Source: Rodentolepis nana
Lineage: Eukaryota > Platyhelminthes > Cestoda > Cyclophyllidea > Hymenolepididae
NCBI GenBank assembly: GCA_900617975.1
Contig: UZAE01000267.1
Location: 1 to 27,924, forward strand
Length of the DNA stretch: 27,924 nt
Direction: 5' to 3'
The notes below the pieces were generated by a model. The model was not told the origin of the DNA, did no database searches, and saw only the letters and a list, made by a program, of their open reading frames with translations. Position numbers and translations under genes: made by a program. Positions 1 to 9,497 of this stretch are shown here, in pieces (within the stretch, counting starts at the first letter, position 1; every line of letters starts with the position of its first letter).

Positions 1-201
1 GAAATCGGCAATGACTTAGTTGCCAACCTAATAGTTGAAATTTTCTATGACATATCTTGCGTCCAAAATTTAAGGTCTGATATAAAAAAACCTTATTCGG
101 TAAACTGCCGCAGATGTAATGCGTGAATTTTGATTTTAAGTTTAAATAAATGCTGTGTGGAGGCTGCTGGCAAAATAATGTTTGATTATTGTGCTTTGTA
201 G

Positions 202-422
202 AACTGACTCCGCATAAATACGCCGGATATCCAGCTCTCATTCGCACCATCCAAATGGAAGTCGAAGACGCATCTCTCTTCCAAAGAGGTTTCAATGAAA
301 ACAGTAGTAGTACTGCTACAGAACTCCTCTCCTCCTCCACTGAACTAGCTTACGAGACCGTGGCTACAAGTGCTTTGAATGCTGAGGAGCTCAGACGTGA
401 AGGGGGTCTCCAGACGCTTCAG
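202..422 (+). CDS. DNAJC13: DNAJC13 exon a
   Basis: Follows a TTTGTAG acceptor and ends CAG|GTTAGT. It begins with two bases of a split codon and ends in phase 0. It encodes [14 protein letters not shown] and, near its end, [17 protein letters not shown], a strongly conserved helical block of the family. Confidence 0.92.
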
Positions 423-3400
423 GTTAGTTACCATCTTGTATTGAATGGTGATCGTTCTCACGTGTGGACGCACAGCACTGCTAGCGAGTGGAATGTTCAA
501 CCACAATAGCTGCGTTTGGCTAGTAAAATTTAAGGAATTGGGATGACTATATGATGCTGCCTATTTCATTTTAACTATAACTAGGAATAAATGTTTCGCT
601 TTTTAGCTTATTACTTGCACACTAAACCACCTAGTGATGTGAACTAGACTAACGACATTTGATTTCTAATCATCTTTTGACATCATCTAACCCAGTAGAA
701 AATGTTGTTTCCTTTTCTCGATTGGTTGCGCAGTAGTGAGATCTGTACGGAAATAATTGCGCATTTAAAAGGAAAGCTTCTAAAGTTTTTAATATGAAAG
801 TTGTGATCTCTCTAAAGTTTGGATTGAGTTGAAGAAAGCGAATGCTCCACCTTGTACCATAATCATCAGTTCATTGTGATTCTATTAGCTTGACCAGGTT
901 TGACGCGTTCTAGTTTGCTAGTATTTGAATCCTTTGGTGACGTGGTCTACTTTACTTTCTCTCGCGTACGTTTCCTACGTTTTGTCGTATTCACCTATTA
1001 GTCAAAAGGGAATTGCAGTTGGTCGATTGGTCCTGAATTTGGTTGATTAATACCTCAGTCATCCAATTTCATTTCCTCTTTCACACTTCTTTCGGCTTAT
1101 AATGGATTTTTAATAATGTGTGTATGGGAGGTGGTGGGTGTTCTTTGTTGAAATCATCACCCAGATTTCGAATTTTCCATTGAACGGCTCAAAAACGTCT
1201 TTTTTCAGAGTGGTCTTAATCTACCCATTTTTGTTCAGAGTTTTGACAGACGCATTGCAGTGGCATTTTGATATTTATGGAATCTCTTGTTTTCATACTT
1301 TTGTTTTGAGCTTGTTCCAAATGTATAATCTAACATTTTGCTATTTTCATTCTGTTGTGTGGGTATGATTTAGCTCGAATCTTAATCGAAAAAGCGTTTT
1401 TTTAAAATGGTAGGGCTTTAACTCACGGCCTTTTGATCTTCATGCTAATGGATCTTAGTAAATGCGGCCGCATGTATTTAAATATATCGGTTTGAGCAAA
1501 TAATACCATTTCTTTCATGCAACGCTATATCACTTTTTTCTCATTTGTTTAGGACGCCTTCGCTAGATGTGCTGCTCTTTTATCCCTGGACGATAGTCTC
1601 AACAATCAACTCGCAGTTAATGTTTGTTGCCATATCACCGGGTTTTTTACAGTTTCCACGAAGTTTCCCGCCTCCAGAGAGTGTATTCATGAAATTCCGC
1701 AAATTGTTCGTGGAATCATTCGACTACTTTACTACAAGGTAACATGCACCTTCACTCCCCCCCCCCCCCCCCCCTCCCTATTTATTTATTTACGTGAATT
1801 TACTTTATTTGGTGTAGAACCTCTCTCGATTGTGCAGTCAAGCCGCTGCTTGTGCGAGTGCATTTTGTCAGGACTTTTGGCTTTGTAATAGTGTTCATCT
1901 TAATGGTGGCGCCTATATGCTCCTTAATCATGTTCTGGCGTACGATTTCACTCTTGAAGAGAGTGGGGTTGAAACCTCAAGTAATACTAATAAACAGGCA
2001 AGTTTTTCATCCTATACTGGTAAATATTGGGGTAGTTTGTTGTTCTAAGTTCCTTTGCCTCTTGTGTTTTAATAGATTTCTCTGAACCAGCTCTCATTAC
2101 TGTGTCTTTGGGCGTTAGCGTGTTTGTTGAATGGCTTCGCTTCTAATAACACGCAGGATGAGGAAACAACTTCCCCTGAATTCATCCTAAATCGTCTTCT
2201 GACACCGCATATAACTCGAAAGCTGCTGGACCTAGCTCGCGCAACCAAACCACCTACCCCTGTGGCCAATATTGATCTCATCCTCTCATCACCATTCCTC
2301 TCTTCCACGTCAGACAGTGGACAAGCTTTACGTCAATTGGCGAAACTGTTGACTACAAATAGTGCCACGCCCTGCTTCATTTGGGATAATCAATGTCGTG
2401 CTCAATTAACCGGGTTCCTGGATAATCAAGTGTCCCATCTGATGAAGACGGTATGCACCTTTGTTGACGACCACGTTCTTGATTCTCATATCGCTTTTTT
2501 GTGTTTGTAATCATTGATTTTGAAGGGTGGTTCTTGACGATGAAAGTTTTCTTACCACTATTTCTTGACATTGTTTGCTCTATCGGAGTATTGACCAAGT
2601 CCAAATTTAATCCCTCTAATATCCAGGCAGTAGTTTGGGGGCTATTAGTGCAATATGTAAATTATCCTGCTACGTCTGATTAATTGTGAACTCTTAAATT
2701 TGATTTTTTTGTATCAACTGCAGTGTTTATCTAATTACCAATCTCTGCAAGGCATCTAGACTTAGTACGGTATTACTTGGGGGAAAAGTACAGAGAGGAA
2801 TTGAACTGTAAGTAAGGGTGCAAGTTCGATCCTCCAGTGGACTTTTAGGAGGAGAATAGTTGAAGAACTCGCTTCTAGTCTCATAGATTCACAAATAACT
2901 ATTCCTTTTTAGTGTCAATTTTTTTCAGCCTCAGATTAATTTGGGCAAAAATGTAAACGTGAAAGTATGAGAAGGGTTATTAAAAGCAACTGCTTAGAGG
3001 ATATATTCTTGCACCTTGTCAGTCATAAATTTAACAATGACTTTGATTCGCCTTTGTGGACGAATTATTTGTAAGATTTGGGGGGGGGGGTTATGGTATG
3101 GCAGGAGTACATCTTTAGGATCAGTGGAATTCATTCATGGTATTCTTTTTTTGTTTCCTTTCAGGGCGATGTCGATTTTGACGCAGCGAAATCCTTCGAG
3201 CATAAGACCTTCCAAGGCGAACTTCTAGTCGGTGAAATCTTCGTTCGCATCTTCAATAAGCAGCCAACCTTCCCCATTGATGTTAGTACATAATTTTATT
3301 ATTTAAAGCCGGTTGCTGGGTCTACTTTTCAAAATACTGTACTAACGGGGTTTTCCGAAAATTCTCTCTGGGCGGTTTAACGGAAAATTCCATTTCATGA

Positions 3401-6400
3401 AAATATTTTTGAAACCAAATAACCACCCACCGGAATAAGTGCCCATGGGCGATAATAAAGAACCAAAATATTTCATTCAAGAAGGACTCATTCCGTATGG
3501 GGGGAGGGTCGAGCTTTAGTCTCAAATAGAGAAAAGCTGTAAGACTATATTTTAACTTTGAACCCCAAATTACCCAAAAATCCCGCTTATAGTATTTAGT
3601 CCGCAACGAATCTTCATGTTTGCTTGCTGTTTAAGTAGAGAAAGGCAGGACATTAAAGTACTACTAAATGCTCCTGTATAACCAAATTAGGCTAAGTGTC
3701 CATTTGAACAACTAAAGATCACTATGGATATAGCACTCCCGAAGTAGAGGAAGAATATTTGATTCGGGTGATGGCTATACTGGTCACTTTTAATGGAAGT
3801 TGGAAAGGAAATCGAAATTGGTAGGCAACCAAGTTGGGAGAGAAAGAGGAGTGTAGTTACTGAGTTAGCGAAACTCAGGACTAGGTAGTTCACAGCTTTT
3901 GTGTTCATCACAGAAATAGTTATCACTTGGTGCGAAAAAATCTATTAACCCGCAGTTGACTTCTGACTTCAAACTACAATGGCCAAATTGTATGCCTTAT
4001 TCTACCATTTCAACACTACTCATCCTACCTTTTCTCTGCCTTGTGTCTGTCTGACCCTTTCACATCTGTGAACCACTCTTCTGTTCCCCACCCCCTCGAC
4101 TTTCTGTTACTTTGATATTTCTTCCCCCTGTGATGCCCGAAGTCAGCTAAAGGGCTGATGATAACTATCAAAACGCCTACTATTTGAAATAAATAAATAT
4201 GTTCATCACAGGAGCCGATAAAATTTCTTTAACTGGCAAATCGAACTTGCTTAGGTATGAGCCATTATGTGCAATCTACTGTACTTTTTTAATTGATATA
4301 TATATGAATCTCGAAATTATTACATCTATCCTCTTCTATTTGCTCATTTACAGTGGAGAGAATCATTTAGGTTATAATGAATATTCAGTTAGTGACCGGT
4401 CAGAAGATTCAATTGTATACTTTTATTGATGTGAAATGATTTAATATGAGTCCATTCCTTGCCGATTATCTTGATCAATTTAATGCGGATTTGCCTTTTT
4501 TATTTATTTTCAGAATCCCAAGAGTTTCGTAATCGATCTGTTTCGTTATTTGAAAAAAGAATTGGCCCATCTACCAAGAGTTCCTGATGGACATCCAACG
4601 ACAACAAAACTAGTTCATCACCTTGAATCTTCGCTGGAGGCTTTGCGCAATGTTGGTCGTAGTTATGCAGGTGAATGCTTTTTGGTCTACTGAAATAGTT
4701 CAATTAGAAAATTTATCTAACACAATGATTCTTTGATTAAACGTGATTCATTCTTATTCTTCTTGAAGGTGTCGAACTCCAATGCATTGGACACTTTCCC
4801 ATTCTCTTTGGTATTCTCGAGTTGGAAGGATATACTGACATGAAGTTGCGAGCTATTGAAGTTCTGAATGCAGTTGCGAAGAACCCAGAATGTCTGAATG
4901 ACATTCATGCGTCTAATCTCCTTGTTGGTGCTGTTATGCTCTTCAGATCTTTACCAATTGGTCAGTTCCAGGGTGTATATAATAATAATAATTCAAGTTT
5001 TTATTCTTTACGAATGTATGGAGAATTTTATTTATTTTGATTTATTTGATGTGATTTTTCTTTAAATTGCTCGTTTTGAAGTACTGGCTTCATGGCTCAC
5101 GTGTATCTAAGGTCAAGTATAACTTATTTTTGCTCTCCTCAGTGATCATACTGTTTCTAAAGACTCGTTTGGACCGAATGCGTGTAATTTTTACAAGGTC
5201 TAAGGAATTTGGCTTGCTTTAGATACCTTTTTGGTATAGAATTTCGATGCATCCAATAACCAATATTACGATACATGAGTATTGAAGTGTTTGAATGTCG
5301 CTATTGTTACGCTCCATTTTGCCTCCTTCCCCAAAAATAGTGCCTTTTACCATCACACTTAATGCCGAAATATGTAAGAACTTATTTCAGGTACTTAGAA
5401 TAGGTGCAAAGATCTGGAAAAAAAGACGGAATTTCGTCCCTTAATTTCTAACTTCGTCTTCCTTCTACTGCTCTTTCACAATCTTCTCCCCATCAATATT
5501 TGCGAATTAGGAATATCTATTTGATAGGCCTTTGAAAAGTATCATTTCTTGTATTTTTTTTTCTGAATACTCACATCATATAGTTACACATACTAGTTTA
5601 CTGTTTTAATCCTCTAAGAAATCTTTTCGTTTTTAGCGCACTTGTCACTACTAGAGTTCTTTGCCCATGTGGTTACGTTGAATGCACTCCTGAAGGAACT
5701 CGTCTACGCTGGGGGTCTGATTTACCTCCTAGAAGTGATCACAGCATCAGAAGTCCCAGAAGTACGCCGTAGTGCGGTTGATATTCTGAGCCGATGTCTC
5801 GCCAATCCACAATTGGGCCGGAGGATTCAAGCCCTTTTGGGCCAATTCTTGCCTGCTATTTTTCCTGAGACCATTAAGGAGACCCCTGAGCAGTTTATTT
5901 CACTTTATGATTGTGGGTTTATACTTGCCTTGGTGTTGTAATTGAATCTCTTCGAGAATTTTTAATCTAGTTGTGTATCTACTTGTGTCTTTTACAGCGG
6001 ATCACCTCAATCCTGAGCTTATTTGGAATCAAGAATGCAGAAATCACTTAGGTGAAGCTGTTCTGGATATGTGCAATCGGTGAGTCTTAGACATTCAATT
6101 AATAAGATTGCAGATCTCCTTCCAATTTCTGTGAGTTTCAAGTTCAGAGGCAGTCACTGTTCGATTAAATTTTACACCTACACCTTTTGCTCGATGCTGG
6201 TTTGATTTGATTGGAGGTTTAACTGTTGCTATATGTTTCATTTATGGCGTCATTTTTCTGGGGAGATTCTATTTGGCTTGAATTTTAATTAGTGTCTCTT
6301 TAACTTATCCATTACAAAAACTGTACTTCATCGTTGAATGAAAGCGTTGAATACATTTCTTCTGGCATTTAGCATTCTCAGTGTTCTGCTGCGATTGAAA

Positions 6401-7782
6401 ACCTATCACTTACATAAATTTGACAGTTTATTTTACCCCACTAGTGGTTAAGTTGATCACTAATATGGTCTATCTATTTCCCTTTATTAGGTGAAATTCT
6501 TGCACTAGTCACTTTGGGATTGGTGCTTACTTCTGTACTCTTATTACTTCCAGTCACTTTACGCACATTCTTCTCTAGATTCAATCGCCAACAAGAAAAG
6601 AACCGATCCATTAAGTGGTCTCTCCCGGACGCCTACGCTGTCTCCTACGCATCCGCAATTGCAGAGACCCTTCGGATGCACAATCTCACAGACGATAGTG
6701 ATGAGGGTTACATTTCAGCTGACAACGTGGTCTGTGTTGGTGGAGTGTATCTTCAACTCTACGTCAATCAATCCGCGGGTAGATGGATGCTTCGACAACC
6801 GGAAGTATTTTTAGAATCTCTAATGGCACGACTTCTCGAGAGTTTAAGCGGAAAATTGCCCTCCCAAAGGACTGATCCCCCTGGAATGCTGCGTCTTATG
6901 AGTAGAGCCGCACTTCAACTGTTGAATGATCGTCCTGGACTGATTGATAGCCTTCCGAGGAAGGGATTTGCTCACAGAATTCTTGACGCTTGTCCTGGTG
7001 TTCAGGAACCTGAAGAAGCGAAAACATGCGCTCTCCTAATTCACGCAATGTCGGCTAGCAAGGTAAATCTCCCGAATTCACTGCTTCTTATAATTCTTAT
7101 CTTTAGTTATGTATTGGAGCGATGGTCGAGCGGGAAACAATAGTTAGTTATCGGCACGTAATCGATTACTGTGTGGGTGAAGAAATTGGTACTATGGGGG
7201 AGACACTTTTCAATATCTTCAACACAACTGGCTGTGACCCATTAGTTGCTCAGGTTAGCAATTCGCCTTTAATATACTCTCTGTGTCTTGATTTCAGTAG
7301 TTGATGACTTTTCGTTTTGCTATTTTCAGGCTCTCAAATGTAATTTGATAGACTTTCTTCTGCAAACCCTTCAACGTGGATTACCGGTGTCGGTACGCGA
7401 GCCTGGCCAATGTCGTGCCTATATCGTTAAGGCTATCAAAGCCATGCAAAAAAATCCTGTTTATGGTGCTCAAGTGACCGCGAAATTAGACACAGAGGGT
7501 GATAGGTGGGCGGAATACCGGGATCAAAGTCATGCACTCTTCCTTACCAATGCACCACCATCTGCCGCTGTAGCAACGGCTTATTTAACAGCTGGTGCTG
7601 GTGCTTCAAGTATGCACGCAGGTTTTCTTACAGGTGGGCAAGTGGGACCAATGTCCTCGGGCGCCGCCCATCTCAGCTCCGTGAATGGCAACCCGAGCGT
7701 TGGAAACTTCAATTCTACTGGAGGGAGCAGTGGCCTCGGTCCAGGTGGGGTACCAATCGCACCCCCTCAGCCGCGATCTTAA
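202..7782 (+). CDS. DNAJC13: DNAJC13/RME-8 endosomal J-domain protein, C-terminal part (12 exons, 5'-partial)
   Basis: This is the C-terminal ~955 residues of DNAJC13/RME-8, a peripheral protein of early endosomes that recruits Hsc70 and works with retromer and SNX1 in receptor recycling (family knowledge). Exons: 202-422, 1553-1738, 1818-1997, 2076-2450, 3165-3281, 4514-4670, 4769-4960, 5637-5912, 5998-6079, 6579-7062, 7107-7253, 7330-7782. All junctions join in phase, and the product follows the vertebrate protein from end to end as I remember it. Family marks are two IWN-type repeats ([10 protein letters not shown] at 2379-2408 and [10 protein letters not shown] at 6021-6050), each followed by a GG/GE-[IV]-[FY]-[VL]-[RQ] segment, Armadillo-like helices between them, and a C-terminal YLTAG motif. 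The first exon starts with the last two bases of a split codon, so the gene continues upstream; the J domain is outside the window. Most of the protein is expected to be helical and cytosolic. Confidence 0.94.
423..1552 (+). other. DNAJC13 intron, 1130 bases
   Basis: A GT-AG intron, T-rich on the coding strand. I see no exon, repeat copy or RNA gene in it; the open frame at 1120-1368 is an AT-driven chance frame. Confidence 0.75.
1553..1738 (+). CDS. DNAJC13: DNAJC13 exon b
   Basis: Phase 0 at both ends; acceptor TTTAG, donor AAG|GTAACA. It encodes 62 residues beginning [16 protein letters not shown] and ending [10 protein letters not shown], matching the family segment just before the conserved FxxDFWL block. 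A longer open frame overlapping it in another frame is a shadow. Confidence 0.9.
1757..1774 (+). repeat. C18 homopolymer in a minimal intron
   Basis: Eighteen consecutive C residues lie inside the 79-base intron 1739-1817, followed by TCCC and three TATT units. The run takes up almost a quarter of the intron and sits 43 bases before the acceptor. Confidence 0.95.
1818..1997 (+). CDS. DNAJC13: DNAJC13 exon c
   Basis: Phase 0 at both ends. It encodes 60 residues containing FCQDFWL and [11 protein letters not shown], both family landmarks. It ends at CAG followed by GCAAGT, a non-canonical GC donor; no GT nearby keeps the frame into the next exon. Confidence 0.9.
2076..2450 (+). CDS. DNAJC13: DNAJC13 exon d, first visible IWN repeat
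   Basis: Encodes 125 residues from [12 protein letters not shown] to SHLMKT, with donor ACG|GTATGC. Positions 2379-2408 read [10 protein letters not shown], an IWN repeat in which Asp replaces Asn. The segment before it ([10 protein letters not shown]) is the conserved pre-repeat helix. Confidence 0.93.
2451..3164 (+). other. DNAJC13 intron, 714 bases, with G11 run
   Basis: A GT-AG intron. It carries a G11 homopolymer at 3080-3090, 74 bases before the acceptor. A short tRNA B-box-like string near 2825-2836 has no matching A box, so no RNA gene is called. Confidence 0.75.
3165..3281 (+). CDS. DNAJC13: DNAJC13 exon e
   Basis: Acceptor TTTCAG, donor GAT|GTTAGT, phase 0 at both ends, 39 residues. 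[18 protein letters not shown] is the segment that normally follows an IWN repeat. Confidence 0.92.
3902..3913 (+). repeat. Target-site duplication, left copy
   Basis: TGTTCATCACAG, identical to 4200-4211 on the other side of the SINE-like element. A perfect 12-base direct repeat exactly bounding the insert is what target-primed reverse transcription leaves. Confidence 0.85.
3914..4199 (+). mobile_element. SINE-like retroelement, copy 1 (5'-truncated)
   Basis: A 286-base element. From about 3940 it aligns with copy 2 and copy 3: TTAACC-GCAGTTGACTTCTG, ACTTCAAACTACAATG, a pyrimidine-rich middle, then a 3' tail with GAAGTCAGCTAAAGGGC, TGATAACTATCAAAACG and a terminal AAATAAATAAATA. It lacks the head seen in copy 2 (CACGTGGTGCACCCTAGGC), so it is 5'-truncated. 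It has no coding capacity and lies in the sense direction in a DNAJC13 intron. The tail matches the LINE fragment at 20771-21115, which suggests the LINE supplied the reverse transcriptase. Confidence 0.85.
4200..4211 (+). repeat. Target-site duplication, right copy
   Basis: TGTTCATCACAG, a perfect match to 3902-3913, directly after the A/T-rich tail of the element. Confidence 0.85.
4514..4670 (+). CDS. DNAJC13: DNAJC13 exon f
   Basis: Acceptor TTTTCAG, donor GCAG|GTGAAT, ends in phase 1. It encodes 52 residues beginning [23 protein letters not shown] near the end is the conserved helix before the (E/Q)CIGHF block. Confidence 0.92.
4769..4960 (+). CDS. DNAJC13: DNAJC13 exon g
   Basis: Acceptor CTTGAAG after a 98-base intron, donor ATTG|GTCAGT, phase 1 at both junctions. 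It encodes [18 protein letters not shown] and continues through [13 protein letters not shown] to FRSLPI, typical Armadillo-like helices of the family. Confidence 0.92.
4961..5636 (+). other. DNAJC13 intron, 676 bases
   Basis: A GT-AG intron with short AAT repeats near 4979-4990. No exon, repeat family member or RNA gene was found. Confidence 0.75.
5637..5912 (+). CDS. DNAJC13: DNAJC13 exon h
   Basis: Acceptor TTTTTAG and donor GATT|GTGGGT; phase 1 at both ends. [10 protein letters not shown] and [15 protein letters not shown] match the Armadillo-like stretch just before the last IWN repeat. The open frame runs past 5912, but only this donor joins the next exon in frame. Confidence 0.91.
5998..6079 (+). 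CDS. DNAJC13: DNAJC13 exon i, last IWN repeat
   Basis: A small exon, too short to be seen by ORF length. Acceptor TTTTACAG, donor CG|GTGAGT, phase 1 in and phase 2 out. It encodes [16 protein letters not shown] and DMCNR, with the canonical IWN tripeptide at 6021-6029. Confidence 0.93.
6080..6578 (+). other. DNAJC13 intron, 499 bases
   Basis: A GT-AG intron with donor GTGAGT and a T/C-rich stretch before the acceptor. Nothing else is recognisable. Confidence 0.75.
6579..7062 (+). CDS. DNAJC13: DNAJC13 exon j
   Basis: Acceptor TTCTCTAG, donor AAG|GTAAAT, phase 2 in and phase 0 out. It encodes [20 protein letters not shown], then [17 protein letters not shown] and a leucine-rich helical stretch ending HAMSASK. 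The upstream open frame from 6514 is intron sequence. Confidence 0.93.
7107..7253 (+). CDS. DNAJC13: DNAJC13 exon k
   Basis: 49 codons, phase 0 at both ends, bounded by CTTTAG and CAG|GTTAGC and separated from exon j by a 44-base intron. It encodes [13 protein letters not shown] at its start and DPLVAQ at its end; family members have the same (E/K)LC.(R/G)AM...LVAQALK order. Confidence 0.9.
7330..7782 (+). CDS. DNAJC13: DNAJC13 terminal exon with stop
   Basis: Acceptor TATTTTCAG, TAA stop at 7780-7782. It starts [17 protein letters not shown], keeps the conserved IVKAIKAM and YGAQV blocks and the YLTAG motif (7582-7596), and ends in a Gly/Ser/Pro-rich low-complexity tail of about 55 residues that is likely disordered and poorly conserved. 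Confidence 0.95.
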   Translation, partial: ALKCNLIDFLLQTLQRGLPVSVREPGQCRAYIVKAIKAMQKNPVYGAQVTAKLDTEGDRWAEYRDQSHALFLTNAPPSAAVATAYLTAGAGASSMHAGFLTGGQVGPMSSGAAHLSSVNGNPSVGNFNSTGGSSGLGPGGVPIAPPQPRS

Positions 7783-9497
7783 ATGATTAATTTAGGGATT
7801 GTGGATTTGATGTAAGAGAATACTCTTCAACTATCATCACATTTACCGATTATTTCTCAATACTGATTGTCCTTCCATTCTTTTTTCCTCTCCCTCTTCT
7901 CCTTTTCATTTTGTGAATGTTTTTGTGTCTTTGTGGATGATTGTACTTTTTATTAGTAATTTATATAAATTGAAATGTAATCAAGTAGGAAGCAAAAACT
8001 GTTTTTTCCGTAAATTTGGGTAAATCTTTGCACCTAATATGCTTTTTCAGCTAACGTGCTTATTTTTAAACCAATAAATTCATTTATGTGTGACCTTTTT
8101 GATAAGGCCTACTTAGTAACAAGGAATCTAATAGTTTTGGGGTCGCTAAAAAAAGCAATATTTGTAATGTATTAATTTCAGTTTACCGAGATGCAAAAGC
8201 TAATCATCTCGGGCAGGGCACTTAGGGTCCTTGTAACTTCGCATAGAAGATGAGTTCAATTTGTGCGAAACTGGCCCTTGAATAAGCCCGTTGGTATTTG
8301 GAGGGTTGTGCTCTTGTGAGCTTTTGACGTTGGGTTACATTTGAAACAGGTTGGAGCTAGCTGTTTAGCGTCATAAGTTGATTGAATGTGGTTTATTTCT
8401 CCCAGCCTATTACTGTTAATAATCTATCATAAATAAATTTTACAAAGAATCTGCTACTGAAGTGGTAAATTCATTAATGTGCTTAGTTAATGGATAACGA
8501 CTTAATTAGTATCATGAGAATAGTTTTTCAAAACTTTTCTACTCGAAATGACGCAAATATATTTTTATTTGATCATAATAAATAAACAGTTTCCTTATAA
8601 AAATAACATGTAGATTAGCTCAATATATCTTTTGTTGTGCAAATATCCCACTTCAAATATGTTATGTATGTGCGCACATTAAAGCGGAAATTATCTAAAG
8701 ATTAAGTTGATGAAATGAGCAACAATATACTACGGAAGATAAGATTGAGAAAATATTTGACATCTAGGCATTCTTTTTCACACAATTGAAAACAATTGCA
8801 ATTAAAGCATCAATCATAATTCTACTCATGTCTGGGTTCCATTAAGGTTGCATTACGTTAGAGTGTATTTAAGGCCAAATGAAATCTAGGAAGCTTTTGA
8901 TTTGCTGACAATAATGCGAAAATTTGTAACGTCTATAAAATAAGGAAAAAGTTTTAGCGGATTGCTACACTAGTTAAGCCTGACTGACTCAGTAAACCCA
9001 GTGTCAGATTTATAAGACAATATTGAGAAGTTGGTAACTTACATAATACTCCCCATAAGCAGCTAATATATGTGAAGTAATTATTCAAGTTTCCTATTAT
9101 TGAAAGAATTTACAAATTATATTTAAGATTTATAATGAAAAGAATGAACCGTTTAAGTTAGTAACTCAGTAAGCTGAAGAATGAAGAATTTATCCATTTT
9201 CAACCTTTATTGATGCTACTTTATGGTATTGTCTAATATTACTCAGATTTGCCAACTCCAGTGTGCAAATCCCAACCAGATAGAAAATGTTAATAGTTTA
9301 TTATAATAAAGGGTAATGTAATTCAAACCTGGCAATATTAGCGATAAATTTTAAATTATTAATTATCCTGTTTATTTATTTTAGTAAGGTTTTGTTAATA
9401 TTTTCATTTTTAATTTTGTTTTAATTGTTAAGTTGTTTTAATATATCATTCGTGGAGAGACTTCTTGATTAGTATTTTTGGCGGGTTGGTCTTGAGG
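7783..9497 (+). other. Intergenic region between DNAJC13 and TXNL4A
   Basis: 1.7 kb of AT-rich sequence holding the 3' UTR of the first gene and the 5' flank of the second. No gene, repeat copy or RNA gene is supported. The last 150 bases are very T-rich on the plus strand and contain several AG dinucleotides (for instance TTGTTAAG near 9432), which could serve as a splice acceptor for a leader exon. Confidence 0.6.
8073..8078 (+). terminator. Candidate DNAJC13 polyadenylation signal
   Basis: AATAAA about 290 bases after the stop codon, followed within 15 bases by a GT-rich stretch (TGTGTGACC). It is the first canonical hexamer downstream. AT-rich sequence makes chance matches common. Confidence 0.4.

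Larger units (their letters stand above)
3282..4513 (+). other. DNAJC13 intron, 1232 bases, carrying a SINE
   Basis: A GT-AG intron between exons e and f. The only recognisable content is the SINE-like copy at 3914-4199 and its flanking target-site duplication. Open frames on the minus strand here do not resemble known proteins. Confidence 0.8.

Noticed and set aside
1..201. A possible additional upstream DNAJC13 exon
   Set aside because: All frames are short and none matches the expected preceding protein segment, so it is read as intron.
2825..2836. AAGTTCGATCCT resembles a tRNA B box
   Set aside because: No A box at tRNA spacing and no cloverleaf, so a single 10-base match is not enough.
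4152..4178. GCTGATGATAACTATCAAAACGCC looks like a hammerhead ribozyme core (CTGATGA...GAAA)
   Set aside because: The GAAA box is absent (CAAAA instead), other copies read CTAATGA or CACATGA, and no stem I/III with a cleavage site was found.
5913..5941. Extension of the exon h open frame to the TAA at 5939-5941 as a possible gene end
   Set aside because: The next exon (IWN repeat) joins in frame from the donor at 5913, and the protein continues as expected for the family.
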